Positions 1 to 11,799 of a stretch of 64,000 bases of DNA are shown here, piece after piece. The position numbers and the translations under genes are program-made. The notes under the pieces are model-generated. The model made no database searches, was not told the origin of the DNA, and worked only from the letters and a program-made list of their open reading frames with translations. The DNA is from Lepisosteus oculatus (lineage: Eukaryota; Chordata; Actinopteri; Semionotiformes; Lepisosteidae). Position 1 is the stretch's first letter, and the number at the start of each line of letters is the position of its first letter. The stretch lies in contig NC_090698.1 in NCBI RefSeq assembly GCF_040954835.1, positions 7,128,501 to 7,192,500 on the forward strand, given 5' to 3'.

Positions 1-480
1 ATTGTTGAAAACCAAGAAAACCAGTGTCCTTTATACATTGCACCAGCCAGAATGTCATGATTGTAGTCCCTCCTCCTTAAGGGCTCTTTCACTTCGGACC
101 TGATTTTGTGCACCTGCCCCTTGTTCCAGCCTCCTTCCTGTCCCCCTTAAAAGCCAGACACCCTCTCAGTTCGGGGCTCTGCACTGATTCCCATATCGTG
201 CGAGCCCGGGACCTGTAATCGCCTGGCTCCGTTATGTTTTTAACTTTCTGTTCCTGTTCCCCCCACCGGTCCAGACCCGGTTCCCGATTTTAATCTCCTG
301 GATGGATCGCCTGGCCATGGATTTATGCTTGTTTTTGGATTCCCTGTTTGGATGACCTCCTGGACACCTGCGCAGTTTGGACACGCCCCCCCCCCCCCGT
401 ATTCATTCCCGATTCCTGCCTGACTTTTCCCTAGTGTTTCCTCACTCCACCCTGGATTGTGTCGTCCGCATAGGGTCTGG
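1..480 (+). repeat. Retroelement-like interspersed repeat (UTR/LTR-type, no coding)
   Basis: The stretch has no credible coding frame. It reads like the untranslated or LTR part of a fish retroelement: C- and T-rich, with a poly-C run near 385-400. Its first part (about 48-130) matches, in reverse orientation, a second copy at about 11,668-11,790: both share the series GAATGTCA-GAT-TAGTCCCTCC, TTTGTGCACCTGCC and CCAGCC. Two diverged copies in opposite orientation argue for a dispersed family. The class is not certain; I see no RT, integrase or clear terminal repeats. Confidence 0.4.
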
Positions 481-2160
481 AAAGAACTGTTTCGTTACAC
501 AGAACTGTCTGTTGCTTCAGCAGTGCAAAGTATGACAAATTTACTCTGTAATCTTTACCCTGGAATAAAAAAACCTGTTCCATAACTGTGACAGACAAGC
601 TCTTCCATCTTGTTAGCACTTGTGCGCTGGCTGGAGTAACAGTATCAGGGTCATGCAGGGTCAGTGTACCCCAATGTGTGGAGTATTGCAGTAGCTCACT
701 CTCTAACACTGCAGCACCTCTCTATGTACCTCTCTATGTAGCGAAGGGCAGGTTGGTCAAAGGGGAAGTGAGAGAACATCATCACTTCCTTCGCAGGTTG
801 GTCTTACAGACAGAGAGAGGGCGATCATAGAGGGACACACACAAACGACACTCAGACTATAATTGTCAGGCTGTTGCAGATGGGCTTTAACCTGTCTTTT
901 TCCTTTTATTTGATATACATGGCATTTTCTTTCAGTGTACATTTATGTGTGGTACAGTGGCATAGAGGCTCAAAGTGTAGATACCGTAAGTCAACCAAAA
1001 ACACCTGTGCACAGGCGAATGAATTCTATTATTGTACCCATGCCCAGATGCATGCAGATAGCATGTGAAGTCTGCATCCTATCAGTATACCTGTGTACAG
1101 ATGAGTTTTCTCTCTGGTCAGTCCAGTGTTACTGCACTGTTAAAGTGTCTATAAAAGCTACTGTGCACTGGCAAGCCCATTGTTCTAGATGCTGGCATGA
1201 TCCTCATAGATCCAGATGCCGCTAACATGCTCCTTTAAGTCATACATCACTGGGGAGTGTGAAGGTGTCCTGGTGTGTGCCAGCAGACACCCTGCTGCCA
1301 TAACGCCAATCACCACGACTCGCAGCTTCCACACATTGGGTGGGGGGGGGGAGGTATGAGCGTGTGAGAGTTTTCACTGAGAAAAAGATTACTGTGTGTT
1401 AGCACAGCAAACCCATATTGTAAATCCTGAAATGACAGGCTAAGTTCAATTGCTCTTCCATTACAAATGCAATCACCTCTGCCAGGGTCATCCGAATCCT
1501 CATCCAGAAATCACCAACCTGGAAGGAAATCGACCACTCACAACAGGCTCCTGTCTCCTGCTCACTTCAGCATGCTAGGTTCTCTGTGCACCACACTATG
1601 CAACAGGCAGCAGGATGAACTCACAGAACTCATGCAGCCACACACATAATGAATTAGCAATGAAAACCGGGCACATGGAAAGAAATGCCACTGTGTTTCT
1701 CTAATACATCTGAGCTGCCAGGAAAAAGCTGCCCTCCTTCAGTAATTCAATCAGCACAGAGCTCTCCTGACCAGGGCGACACAGATCTATTACTGACCTT
1801 TCATGACTTTCTCTACCTGTCTCCATCTCTCGCTCTCCAAGAGGGAGCCCAGCTACCTTGCAGCATAGAGGTCTTCTGGAGAGAAAATCAAACGCAGGGA
1901 CAGAAGAGGAGAGAAAAGCAGAGAGACGTGGAGAGGGACAAGGGGACGGTGTCAGAGGGAGGAGGAGATCCAAAGAATGGAAGAGTAAGGTATTGCTTTG
2001 GTGACACTTTGATGCATCACCCATTCTAATAAAGCTCTTTGAATTTGAAAGAGTCAAGAGAGGTGGCAAGCCCAGAGAAAGGGTCACCCTCACGTTCCCC
2101 TGGCAGGAGAGGACGCAGGACCCCTCAGAGTGGATGTGGACAAAACTTATTCTGCATGTC
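481..2160. other. Non-coding stretch, no recognised gene
   Basis: Only short chance frames, simple purine-rich sequence (about 1900-1990) and a G-run near 1340 are visible. No domain, splice pattern or RNA gene was recognised. Confidence 0.5.
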
Positions 2161-2162
2161 TG

Positions 2163-2458
2163 TCATTGGGTGGAGTGGTGGCTCTGTGGCTAAGGATCTG
2201 CACCTGTAGCTGGAAGGTTGCTGGTTCAAATCCCCTAGCTGGTAGAGGAATCCTATGCTGTTGGGCCCCTGAGCAAGGCTTTTAACCCCAACTGCTCCAG
2301 GGGCGCTATACAATGGCTGACCCTGTGCTCTGACCCCAGGCTCTCTCTCTCTGTCTGTGTGTCTTATGGAGAGCAAGCTGGGGTATGTGAAAAGACAAAT
2401 TCCTAATGCAAGTAATTGTATAGGGTTAATAAAGTGATGTTGTTATTATTATTATTCT
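2163..2458 (+). mobile_element. tRNA-derived SINE, copy 1
   Basis: A tRNA-like head carries a Pol III B box, GGTTCAAATCC, at 2223-2233. The unrelated body contains TGTTGGGCCCCTGAGCAAGG and the 3' part reads AATTCCTAATGCAAGTAATTGTA, ending with AATAAAGTGATG and an ATT microsatellite tail. The same head, body and tail recur in the same orientation at 57,247-57,535, which shows that this is a dispersed family and not a gene. Frames on the opposite strand in both copies give similar peptides only because they are copies. Confidence 0.85.
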
Positions 2459-2467
2459 GTCTAAAGC

Positions 2468-2608
2468 GCTCCAGTCAGTCCAACACAGAATGTGAATTTG
2501 GCCTCAGTACAGCTGCTGATCATTTAGCCAGGGCCTAAATGCTCCAGTCAGTCCAACACAGAATGTGAATTTGGCCTCAGTACAGCTGCTGATTATTTAG
2601 CCAGGGCC
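2468..2608. repeat. Two-copy tandem duplication, period 73 bp
   Basis: Positions 2468-2535 and 2541-2608 are near identical (one mismatch, CATTTAG versus TATTTAG), separated by TAAAT. It directly follows the ATT tail of the SINE. It has no coding content. Confidence 0.85.
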
Positions 2609-5121
2609 AGGACCAGTACTTCTGAGAGACACCCTAGGCTTCACTGTGCAGTACCACATGGGTACAGACCAGCACTGTGCCGTATGGCTAGATCAGCGTT
2701 CTCAGACTCCACTGCCAGTGTGGCACATTACCTTAAAAGTCGCTTAACATGCAACACGAGATCTCAACTACTTTCTCAAATGATTACTCTGACAAACACG
2801 TCTACCTTTCGTTCATCTCCCCTGAGATGACTGCTTAAAACGTGCAAATAATATTAGATAACAATAAATTTGAAGATCTGTGGACCAGCAGCAAATCAGT
2901 ACATTTACCCAGTTGATCAAACAATGAGGCTAGCTCAGTAAAGGAAATCAGGTTGGTTATGCAAGTGATCATGATAAACGATTCTTCTGTCTCTCTGGAA
3001 TTCTAATAGGTATTATGTGAGATACTCCAGTGATAGGCTTCAGCAGAGAAAAACATACTCTTGCAGTCTAAAATAAGAAATGTTTATTCTCACACTTTCT
3101 TTTTGCTATTTCAGCGAATCTGGCAAAGTCCTGAATGCCCACAAGTTAAATCCATTTCAAGCTCTGTAAGATGAAAAATGTGAAACACAGAAAAGGTACA
3201 TCTTCCCTAACTAGGTTCATGGAGTTCTTTGAAAAACATAATTTACATATTCTACATAAAAAAAGCATACTGCTGCTCTGGAATAAGTCCAGAATGAAGC
3301 AACCAAATACACATTAGTGCTTAAGGCAATGTCCTACATTGGTAGGCTGATGAAACCAAACTTTTTTAGGCCTTACAGGGATTCCAGGGGGACCTGATAC
3401 AAGTACGCAACACTGGCAAAAGTGCTGACAAAATCAACCCAGCAGACTTGTTCCGAATGAACAGTGAAACACAAACCCAAGGTCACAAGTGGAAACTGCA
3501 TGGAAGCACATTTAAAACTGAGAACGGGAGGCATTTCTTTAACCTCAAGGTTGTGTGAACAACGGACTACAGGCCCAGTGGTCTTGCTGAAGCTGATACC
3601 CCAGGCTTCCTTCAAGAACAAGGTCCTTGGACAAGTTACTGACTACCCAATGGTCTAGAGAAAGCAAAGTGATTCCTCTCATGGTGTAACTGTCCTCGTT
3701 TTCAATATTTCAAAGCACAGAAACATGTTGGTCAATCTTATTGACTGTATAGGACTGCCTGTGCTCACGCCTAAGTTACCAGGCCTGAAAACTCTAACGT
3801 ACTTTTTTTTTCTGGTTTGTATGCAAGAGTCTGGACCTGAGAAATGCTGAAAAGAATCACGCTGCTGTGTTGGTAGTTCCACCTCCCAGTAATGTCAGTA
3901 AAAAGGCTCCCGTGTCGAATCAAACAGACCATTGACCCATTGGGAACACAGACCCAACATTGTCTATCCACAGATGTCTGCCAAATCAACCAGTGTTACG
4001 TCCTTATCTTGAGCTACTGAGAGTGAAATTACGTACAGACGTCCGTGCCTGGTTTAAGTGATGGTGAAAAACATCACTAAATAAGAAAAACTGGATGTGT
4101 TTGTGGTAAGGCGTTATATTCTAAGCGAGTAGGTAATGTCTCAAGTCCCTTGCTCACTAGATTTCATAACTTTATTTAAAGCTCGCAAACTGCAGCTCTT
4201 TGCCGAATTTGTAAACTCGACACCCACAATCATATGTCGCCCAAAACCTTCTCTACGATCTCATGACAACAACCGTCAACCGGAGATACACGCCTCTCCT
4301 CCTGTAGGCGTCCTCACGCCAGCCTCCCTCCGGTTTAGTCGAGCGGAGTTCCTGTCCGCCCACTAGCGCCATCTTGAGTGTTTTTTTACCCGCGGATAGT
4401 AATTCAGTGCGTCGTCTATTTTAATGTGTCATTCTTCAAGACATTTTTGCAATTTCCCCTTTTTGCCTGATGTGTAACATTCTTTAGGTCTTTTATATGG
4501 GGGGAGGGAATGAGAGGGTAGGAGACGGTCTTTTCTGTGTTTGGCAGTTCGAAGTGGGTGGCAAGAGTACACCATTAGTGTTGGAAATGTGATATCATGT
4601 TTTATGTATTTTGTTTCTGTTCTTTGTCTACTGAAGGTCTACCCTGTGCTCTGCTTCTGTATCTCATTATTGAAATACATGTCTGCAAAAAGTGACTTTT
4701 TTACATCGGAGTGGAAAATTTGAAATATATCACGACTAATTATCATACATCGATTACAAACGTTGCTTTTAAAAAGCTCGTTCCGTTAACTATACATCTG
4801 GCGCCTTTCATCCCCTCTACACTGCAGGTACCGAATGTTACCTTCTATGCATTCATTTCGGCTAGCACATAAATATGTAGGAAAAAATAACGAACGTTTT
4901 GCCTTCTGTGGGTTTCTTCAAGGACAGTAATAACGTTATGAAATGACGAATATTAATCACCTATGTGGAATATTTGGAAAAGTATTAATTATAGTACTCG
5001 TTAATTTCTATTAATCTTCATTAAGTTCAGTGCTGCGTGCGTCTGTGACACTTATTTTTAAATTGGGGGATTCTTTTTCTTCCAATATGGAAAAGAAACA
5101 AAGGAGCAAACAGGAATGCAT
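2609..5121. other. Non-coding stretch, no recognised gene
   Basis: AT-rich sequence without recognisable exons. A modest CpG-containing patch lies at 4,200-4,400 (including GCCATCTTGAG near 4,368, resembling a YY1-type core). I cannot assign it to a gene. Confidence 0.4.
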
Positions 5122-5138
5122 CGTCCCTGGGTGGGCTC

Positions 5139-5189
<51 letters not shown>

Positions 5190-5195
5190 AGAGAC
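5122..5195 (-). tRNA. tRNA-Asn (anticodon GTT)
   Basis: On the minus strand the 74-nt sequence folds as a complete cloverleaf. The acceptor stem GTCTCTG pairs with CAGGGAC (one G-U pair) before discriminator G. The A box region is TGGCGCAATCGGTTAGCG, the anticodon loop is CTGTTAA with anticodon GTT, and the B box is GGTTCGAGCCC. The arms match the standard vertebrate tRNA-Asn; no 3' CCA is encoded, as expected. A T-run (TTTCTTTT on the minus strand, about 5,088-5,098) downstream can serve as Pol III terminator. It is likely functional. Confidence 0.95.
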
Positions 5196-7949
5196 GTTGA
5201 CGTATCCGCTTGAGATCCAGAATAAGAAGAAAAGAAAAGAAACTCGGTTATTATTGTCACATTATCACCTTCGAAATGGAAATCTATCAATGAACCTTGC
5301 GTTTGTTTTCAGTCCACTTCTCCTGGTCTGGTACTTGATCCCATACTGTACCTTCCTAAATGAGTACACTGTGCCTTGTATGAGCCTTAAGACTGACGCC
5401 AGTAAATAACTCGATTGCCCGACTTGGGATCTGAACCGGGGATTCGCTGCCACAGCGCTTGAGAAGAATTCATCTAAAGGCAAGTGACTTCACACGTCCA
5501 TAGTATAGGGAGCAGATCTGTCTATTCCCCAGGCTTCAGTATGACAGAATAGGATCAAGACGGAACAAATCCCGAAACTGAAAGTAATTCATATAACTAA
5601 TTTGTAATAAAACTAAAGGAGTTTTAATCTTAAACTAAAATAAAAAAACAGCACACCCTGATAGATTCGGTATTGATGTACAGGACTGGAACAATCCTGC
5701 TCTCGTAATTTAAATCAATCGTTTGACTCTTTGATGGATCAATGACCGTGCAGGTAATGTTCTTACTCTGTCTCCACGTCATCTCCAATCACAGCCCCAC
5801 CTGCTTGTCCCCCTCTTTCTAAATCTCTGCATTCCCTTAGTGCCCTCTGCGTCACTCCCACCTTTCCCTCCCTCTTCGGTTCCAATGCAACTTCAGTTCA
5901 AATGCAAACTAGAGACCTAGCGAATTCAGAGCAAGTAAAAATCAGCAATGACATCAAAAATCTCAATGGCTACCACACCTCTCCCACCCTGCTATCAGCT
6001 ATATCTGTCTCTGTGTATGATCTATCTGTAGCAGTAACCAGGCAGACTTTAGAGCTGAACACTGAATTGTATTAGCAAGGTTCTTATCCTAATCAACCAA
6101 GCATCGTCTGCTTTTCCTTTGCGGACATGTAACAGCTTCTGCTTTCTTTCTGAACTCCCCTTGGTCATGCTGCTGGAGTTTATCACTAGCAGTGTTAACT
6201 ACGCCCGCACGGTCTTATTGACAACAACTTTGCAGCTTCTGTATTGCGCAATCCACCGTCTCCTGACCACATGGACACTACAAAAGAGAAATGCATTTGG
6301 GTTTCTGAAATGGACCACGGCTGTGTACGGGATGTTAATACTGTGTTATTTGCACAATACATAAAACCTGAGTTTTATCCTAGTGAGAATCCTGTTGTAG
6401 AGAGCGGACGTAAATTGCTTCACATAAGAAACTGACGAGGAACTACTGTATAACTGCACTGCCTTTCTCCACGGCGTCCTGACTGACATTTTCTCACAAC
6501 ATTTTATCAAGGAGTGTGACAGGGTGCCTGTACTATCTTCACTTTCAGCCTTCGCTTTGGCTAGCTTTGTGACTTGGAGAAAGCATTACACCTGTGAGGG
6601 TTTTTTCAGGTTACTGTTCTAAAAAGGGCACTTGCTTGTTTTAGTTAGTATTCTGGACAGCATCTTCGGTTAAAGCTTAAAAAGGTTCGCCCTTAAAGCC
6701 CAGTAATGTGCAGCAGAGGATAGGCCCAGTAAAGTACGGTAAAGTACCACGAGAGCATAGTAAAAACGCAGTAAAGTGTGGAGAATCATGTTGAAAAACG
6801 GGCAAAGCAGAGTAAAGTTTGTACTGTAGATGACATTACTGAGCCAAAGCCAATTCACAAGCTATTCCTATGAAGGAAACGCAGGAATAACCAATTAACG
6901 TGAATAATGACTTTCAAGTGATGATCTGAGCAGGTCAGGTAGATGCCTTCTGCCGAGCGAGAGCTCTGCTGGTTTTATGTTAGAGCGTTGAATTCAGCCC
7001 GAACCCGGCGTCACCCTGACACGTTTACCACGGCAGGTATATCGCCAGTCCGGAGTCTCAGGATTCAGCTCCGCAAGGCTCTCTTTCTTACCACTAATTC
7101 AACGCCTTCTCGGCGGTCATCGCTGCGCAGTAAATCTGGGATTTGGCCTTGTGGGACTCTGATAAACGGTGGGTGTGGTAAATCATGGTATTATTGACAG
7201 TCCTGTAACGCAAAGTGCAGTATGCGAGTGTATGAGGTTAGTAGGCGCCCCTCCCTCTCTCTCCTCTCCGACCCCCCCGTCCGGCTTGCTCATCTCAGAG
7301 GGGACCCTGTAATCATCGCGCGATGGGTTCCCCTTTCAGAGTCCAACGCGGGGTACTGGTGCGTGTTCCTTCTCCCGCAGGTCCGCGCTCCGGGCTCGGG
7401 AGCTGCGCACGCAGCGCAGTGCTGAAGGAGACGGGTTAAGCGCACATTCTTGGTTGGAAGGCAGGGCAAGTGAGGGTAACAGGGCGATCTGATCGGACTG
7501 GGGAAATTCCATGATGAATCAATAGAGCTACAATCGCCAGCACAGTACGCATGCTGTGCGAAATGTTATTGTGATTTTGGCACATCCTATTGAACCATTT
7601 TTAAGCAGGGAACGGTGACCTTGTGGTACAGTTTAATATCCAATCCTGATATCCGTACATCATTTAACTAACACTAAAATGTACATGTATAATTACGTTG
7701 TTACATAACACAAATGGTTTAACACTTCTCACACTTGACAGTTCGCGTTTATGTATGTCTTTTGATGGAAGAACGCGTCGCGCCGGTGTCAGGCGCTCGG
7801 CGCTGAAGACCGGCGGTGGAACAGGCTGGCGTGCTGAAAGGGTGTATCGGCACTGTCCCTCGGATCGGCGGCTCTGCTCGCCCTGTGAAGTGGCGAGGGG
7901 GGTTGGAGGGGGGGCGCATTGCAAGGCTGGGGGAGGGGCCACGCGGTAG
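5196..7949. other. Non-coding stretch, becoming GC-rich towards 7 kb
   Basis: No exon is recognised. From about 6,940 onward CpG content rises (GAACCCGGCGTC, TCTCGGCGGTCATCGCTGCGCAG), leading into the promoter candidate near 7.95 kb. A B-box-like GGTTCAGATCC lies on the minus strand near 5,430, without a cloverleaf around it. Confidence 0.4.
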
Positions 7950-8400
7950 CCCTTTATATGGGGAAGAAGCGAGTCCGCCCGGCGACAGAATACACCGGCT
8001 TCGGGAAAAAACAGCGCCGCATCCCCGCATCCGCATCCCAGACGCCCCGCGCACGCCTCCGCCACGCAGTGCCAGAGCCGACCGGCCGCGAACGGTAAAC
8101 GCACCTGCCTCCTTCACTAGCCGAGCGAATTCGTAACGGGGAAAAATGATTTTATCCGGCGTTATACCGCTATACTGCGGCTGAGCCATTTTGGCAGAGT
8201 GATGCTGGGGGCAAGTGCAGGTTGAAGCCATTGTGCTGCCGCTCAGACGTGTCAGGCGGCCGAGGGTTTCTGAGCATTTAGCATATTTCTCTGTCCAGCT
8301 ACCCCCGCCGGATCCGTCTGCTCTCCCTCTTCTCATTATCCCCGTTCCCCTTTATTTTATGCCTATCGGCCATTTTGTCTGGCCCGAATTAAAGAATTGA
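7780..8400 (+). promoter_or_regulatory. CpG island with TATA-like promoter and candidate 5' UTR exon
   Basis: The region is dense in CpG. TTTATAT at about 7,950-7,956 sits in a GC-rich setting and would place a start site near 7,980. The following GC-rich leader ends at a donor-like AACG|GTAAAC, giving a possible non-coding exon of about 7,980-8,094. The next coding exon on this strand is nat16 exon 1 at 19,018, so this may be its distal promoter and 5' UTR exon; an unrelated gene, possibly antisense, is the alternative. Seen: CpG, TATA-like box, donor. Inferred: the link to nat16. Confidence 0.4.
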
Positions 8401-11029
8401 TTACAGGGAGGTGCAGATACGTTTATCTTTTTTTTTTTTTTTTTTTAGTGCTCCAGCTGCTTTGTGAATGTAAGCCGTCGCTTTCGGGAATTATTGCTCA
8501 CATCTTCTTAGCGGAGGTCGAGCGATGGATGCCGGACAGTTGGCCTCCGTCGGAGCCCGTCCTGCTGTCCAGAGACGGGTTCGGGATTCTGTATATGCGT
8601 GTTACTGTATGTTTGCAATGACTGTGAACCACAGTCTTTATGTGTATGAATATTACACAGGCTTCATACATTACAATGAAAAGAATACGAAAATCATAGA
8701 GAATTCTATTGTATTTCAAAGAGAAATGAATTAGGAACAGACCATACACGCTTATAAATACAAATGTGTGGCGCTTCTGAAAGCTTTTGATAATATTGTT
8801 ACGGCAGAAGAGAAAATACCTTCTATGACTAAAGGGCAAATTATTATTATTTGTTTCATTTTTCCCTGACGCGTTTTGTCATATTTATCCTTTTGATTCT
8901 GTCCCCTTGATGAAAAATCGATGCGTGTGTAGGTTCCAAGGACTGAATGTGTGTGTGTGTGGTTGTGTGCGGACGAATGTGTGTGTGTGGTTGTCTCTGT
9001 GGGGGATTGGGGCAATGTCGTAACAGCACCTACTGCGAAAAACTAGTCGTGCATTTATGGTTTACAGTTCAGTACGTACACCATGCAAGATCGTCAAATA
9101 TCTGGAAACGTCCGTCGAAAAAGCAAGACTAATAATGCCAGTTTCAACGTTAAGAAGCTGTTAGACTTCAAGTTCATTTAAAAAAAAAAGTACAAGCAAA
9201 GACCTTGAAAGAGACTTTGTCAAAAAGCACTGCGCAGTGGTGCCTTCTGTTACTGTACGGAGCGGACCTGTCTGATCATCTCAATTCAAAGCGCCAGCCC
9301 GCGCGCCGGAGTCACGAGCTTCCTCACACCTTGTGCTCGGGAGCGCTCAGCAGATCAGCAGTAGGTAATTGCGAGATCGAGTATATCAAAATCCCAACTG
9401 TATCTTCAAAGTTCAACGATTAATCCACACTGGAGCTTTCTACGGTGCAAGATAACGCGTCGTGTTAGATTTATCTTCCCTTTTGAAGAGAGAAAAAACG
9501 GAAAAAAACGGGCAAAACGGAGTGATGCATCATCCCCCTCCCCCCCCTTAAAATCAAATAAAAAAAACTGCAGGATTTCAAGAATATTTCCCTTAAATAC
9601 ATCGGAAAAATTCCTACAATTCGAATTTTTTGTAAGCATAACAAAGTGTTTTAAATGCCGTTTGGTGTTCAGAATCTCAACATATTGTACTTTCTAATAA
9701 AAAAAACAATGACAGGTTATCGTAGTTGTTTCTCACACTTACAAAACATTACTCGGTTCGTTATACTCTAATCGTATACGCTATAGACGCTCAAGCCTCC
9801 AATACGGGCAACCCATTAAACCAGTTTAAAATCAAAGATTGTTTCTTTTTAATCACCAAAGTTTAAATCACTGTCTATATTTAATGCTTGTTTAAAATTA
9901 ATCCAAGTTTCTCAATCCAAGGTCTATTCTAAATCTAAAATCTGAAACAGGTGAACCAGTAATAGGAGTCTAGATTAACACTTTAACGCTCGGACTTAAC
10001 AACCAGCCCTAACTATCATTTCACAAGTGTTCCCACTGTGGCAACGTGTTTAAAACGATAGGTTTTGCTACAGTTCGGACACTGTTCTATCGGGAGCTAT
10101 GCAGGTGTCGTTTGTGTGATATGCTATCGAGTTCTTTTTTTAAGTTTGTGTGCAAGAGCACATGTCCGTGTGTTCAAGTGCGAGTGTGTGTGAGGATGGC
10201 TGTGATCTGATTCCCAGTGGCAGTTTGGAATTTCAGACTGGAAGCAAGTAGAACTGTTTTATTTACACATGACTGAAAGCATTGAGGAGGATGTTAGGGA
10301 GAAAGGAACACATGCCAATTTAAAAGAAAAGAGAGACATAAAAGTCAGATAGCTATTCTTGCAGTTCCATCTTTTCCTCTTTCAATATACATTATTTTTC
10401 AGCAGCAAAGACAAATTCTAGCCTAAATCCACCCTTTATCTACTTACCCATTTAACTACAGTTTGATGAATTTACAAAATGGTTTCAGCCCTGTCACAGC
10501 AGAAAAAAAATGTTTTAAAGCATTGAAGACAATACAAATGGAGTACATGACCAGCTCACGTTGTGCAATGCTAACAGAGAGATGAAGACACAGGGTGCAA
10601 AGAGACACCAGACCCGAGGGAGACAGGTGAGATGTCAAGGTTAGGGGGCAGTAGGGTTCTAACAGCAACAGAGCAGAAAACACCGCTCTGTTGGTAGAGG
10701 AGACAGCAGAGATCTGACACAAATAATAGAAGAAGACTGCAGCTTACAGGTGAGGAGACAGGAGAGGCCTCACACAGAAAGTGAGGAGATAGTGTGAAAA
10801 GGAATGAATCCACTTCTCATGACACTAATCTCTAGCCCAGTAGTGGACTGTCTGCACAAGAGTCTGCCCCAACAATACTGGCTATGGTGGTCATGTGTGA
10901 GTGGTTCTGTTAATGCTACAGCAGATGCATTCCAATATTGTAGCTGGGTGGTTATAAAGGCTGTCCTGTGGGTGCAGGTTTGGGCAAGGGCAACATGAAT
11001 CACTCTAAAACAATTGCTGAATGAATATG
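8401..11029. other. Non-coding stretch, simple repeats only
   Basis: It contains a poly-T run at about 8,430-8,448, a (TG)n-like stretch at about 8,947-8,990, an A-run near 9,180 and otherwise AT-rich sequence. No exon was recognised. Confidence 0.45.
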
Positions 11030-11400
11030 GGGGAGTGTACTGAACTCCACACGGACTGTAAGAGTCTAGAGCCCTGTGACTGGGCTGTGTCAGTGTGCTG
11101 GACTCCACAGGGACTGTAAGAGTCTAGAGCCCTGTGACTGGGCTGTGTCAGTGTGCTGGACTCCACAGGGACTGTAAGAGTCTAGAGCCCTGTGACTGGG
11201 CTGTGTCAGTGTACTGGACTCCACAGGGACTGTAAGAGTCTAGAGCCCTGTGACTGGGCTGTGTCAGTGTGCTGGACTCCACAGGGACTGTAAGAGTCTA
11301 GAGCCCTGTGACTGGGCTGTGTCAGTGTGCTGGACTCCACAGGGACTGTAAGAGCCTAGAGCCCTGTGACTGGGCTGTGTCAGTGTACTGGACTCTACTG
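11030..11400. repeat. 58-bp minisatellite
   Basis: About six head-to-tail copies of a 58-bp unit (core GGACTGTAAGAGTCTAGAGC then CCTGTGACTGGGCTGTGTCA). Successive copies begin at 11,053, 11,111 and 11,169, and so on. Copies are almost identical, so the array is young. Decayed copies continue at about 11,456-11,570 (GGACTGTAAGAGTCTACTG and GGACTATATGAATCTAGAGC), marking the older edge. Confidence 0.9.
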
Positions 11401-11667
11401 TACTCCCCAGAATAGCACTATATTAGTGTGATAAATTATTACTATTATTGTTACATGGACTGTAAGAGTCTACTGTCCTATGACTGGCCTGTGTCGCTGT
11501 ACACATGGACTATATGAATCTAGAGCACTTCTCTGGGTTATGTCAGCTTTATCCTCTTGGACTATGAGAATATACGTAGTTTCTTATTAATGTTTCAGAA
11601 GATTGCCATAAGAATATATATAATGCATTATACGCCATAGTACTGTAGAAACAGAAGAACAGCTTTT

Positions 11668-11790
11668 AGGCTGGATAGGAGGCAGGTGCACAAAATCAAC
11701 TAAAATGAGAAAGAGCCGGAGCGCCCTTATGGGGAGGGATTATGATCGTGACATTCAGATGGTGCAAGATCGCAGCTTAAAAAGCACCAC
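11668..11790 (-). repeat. Second copy of the window-start retroelement-like repeat
   Basis: Read on the minus strand this matches positions about 48-130: GAATGTCACGATCATAATCC, a GCGCTC...CTCTTTC block and GATTTTGTGCACCTGCC occur in the same order. It is a diverged, truncated copy with no coding capacity. Confidence 0.55.
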
Positions 11791-11799
11791 ATGAAACAC

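Noticed and set aside
2125-2376. Minus-strand frame with a similar frame at 57,184-57,471, as a gene pair
   Set aside because: The similarity arises because both lie in copies of the same tRNA-derived SINE.
5405-5485. Second tRNA gene on the minus strand
   Set aside because: A B-box-like GGTTCAGATCC is present but no acceptor stem or anticodon arm pairs around it.
7950-7962. SRF CArG box at CCTTTATATGG
   Set aside because: Seven A/T bases lie between CC and GG, not six; treated as a TATA-like box only.
7749-8336. 195-codon minus-strand frame
   Set aside because: It is a by-product of high GC content in a CpG island; no recognisable domain.
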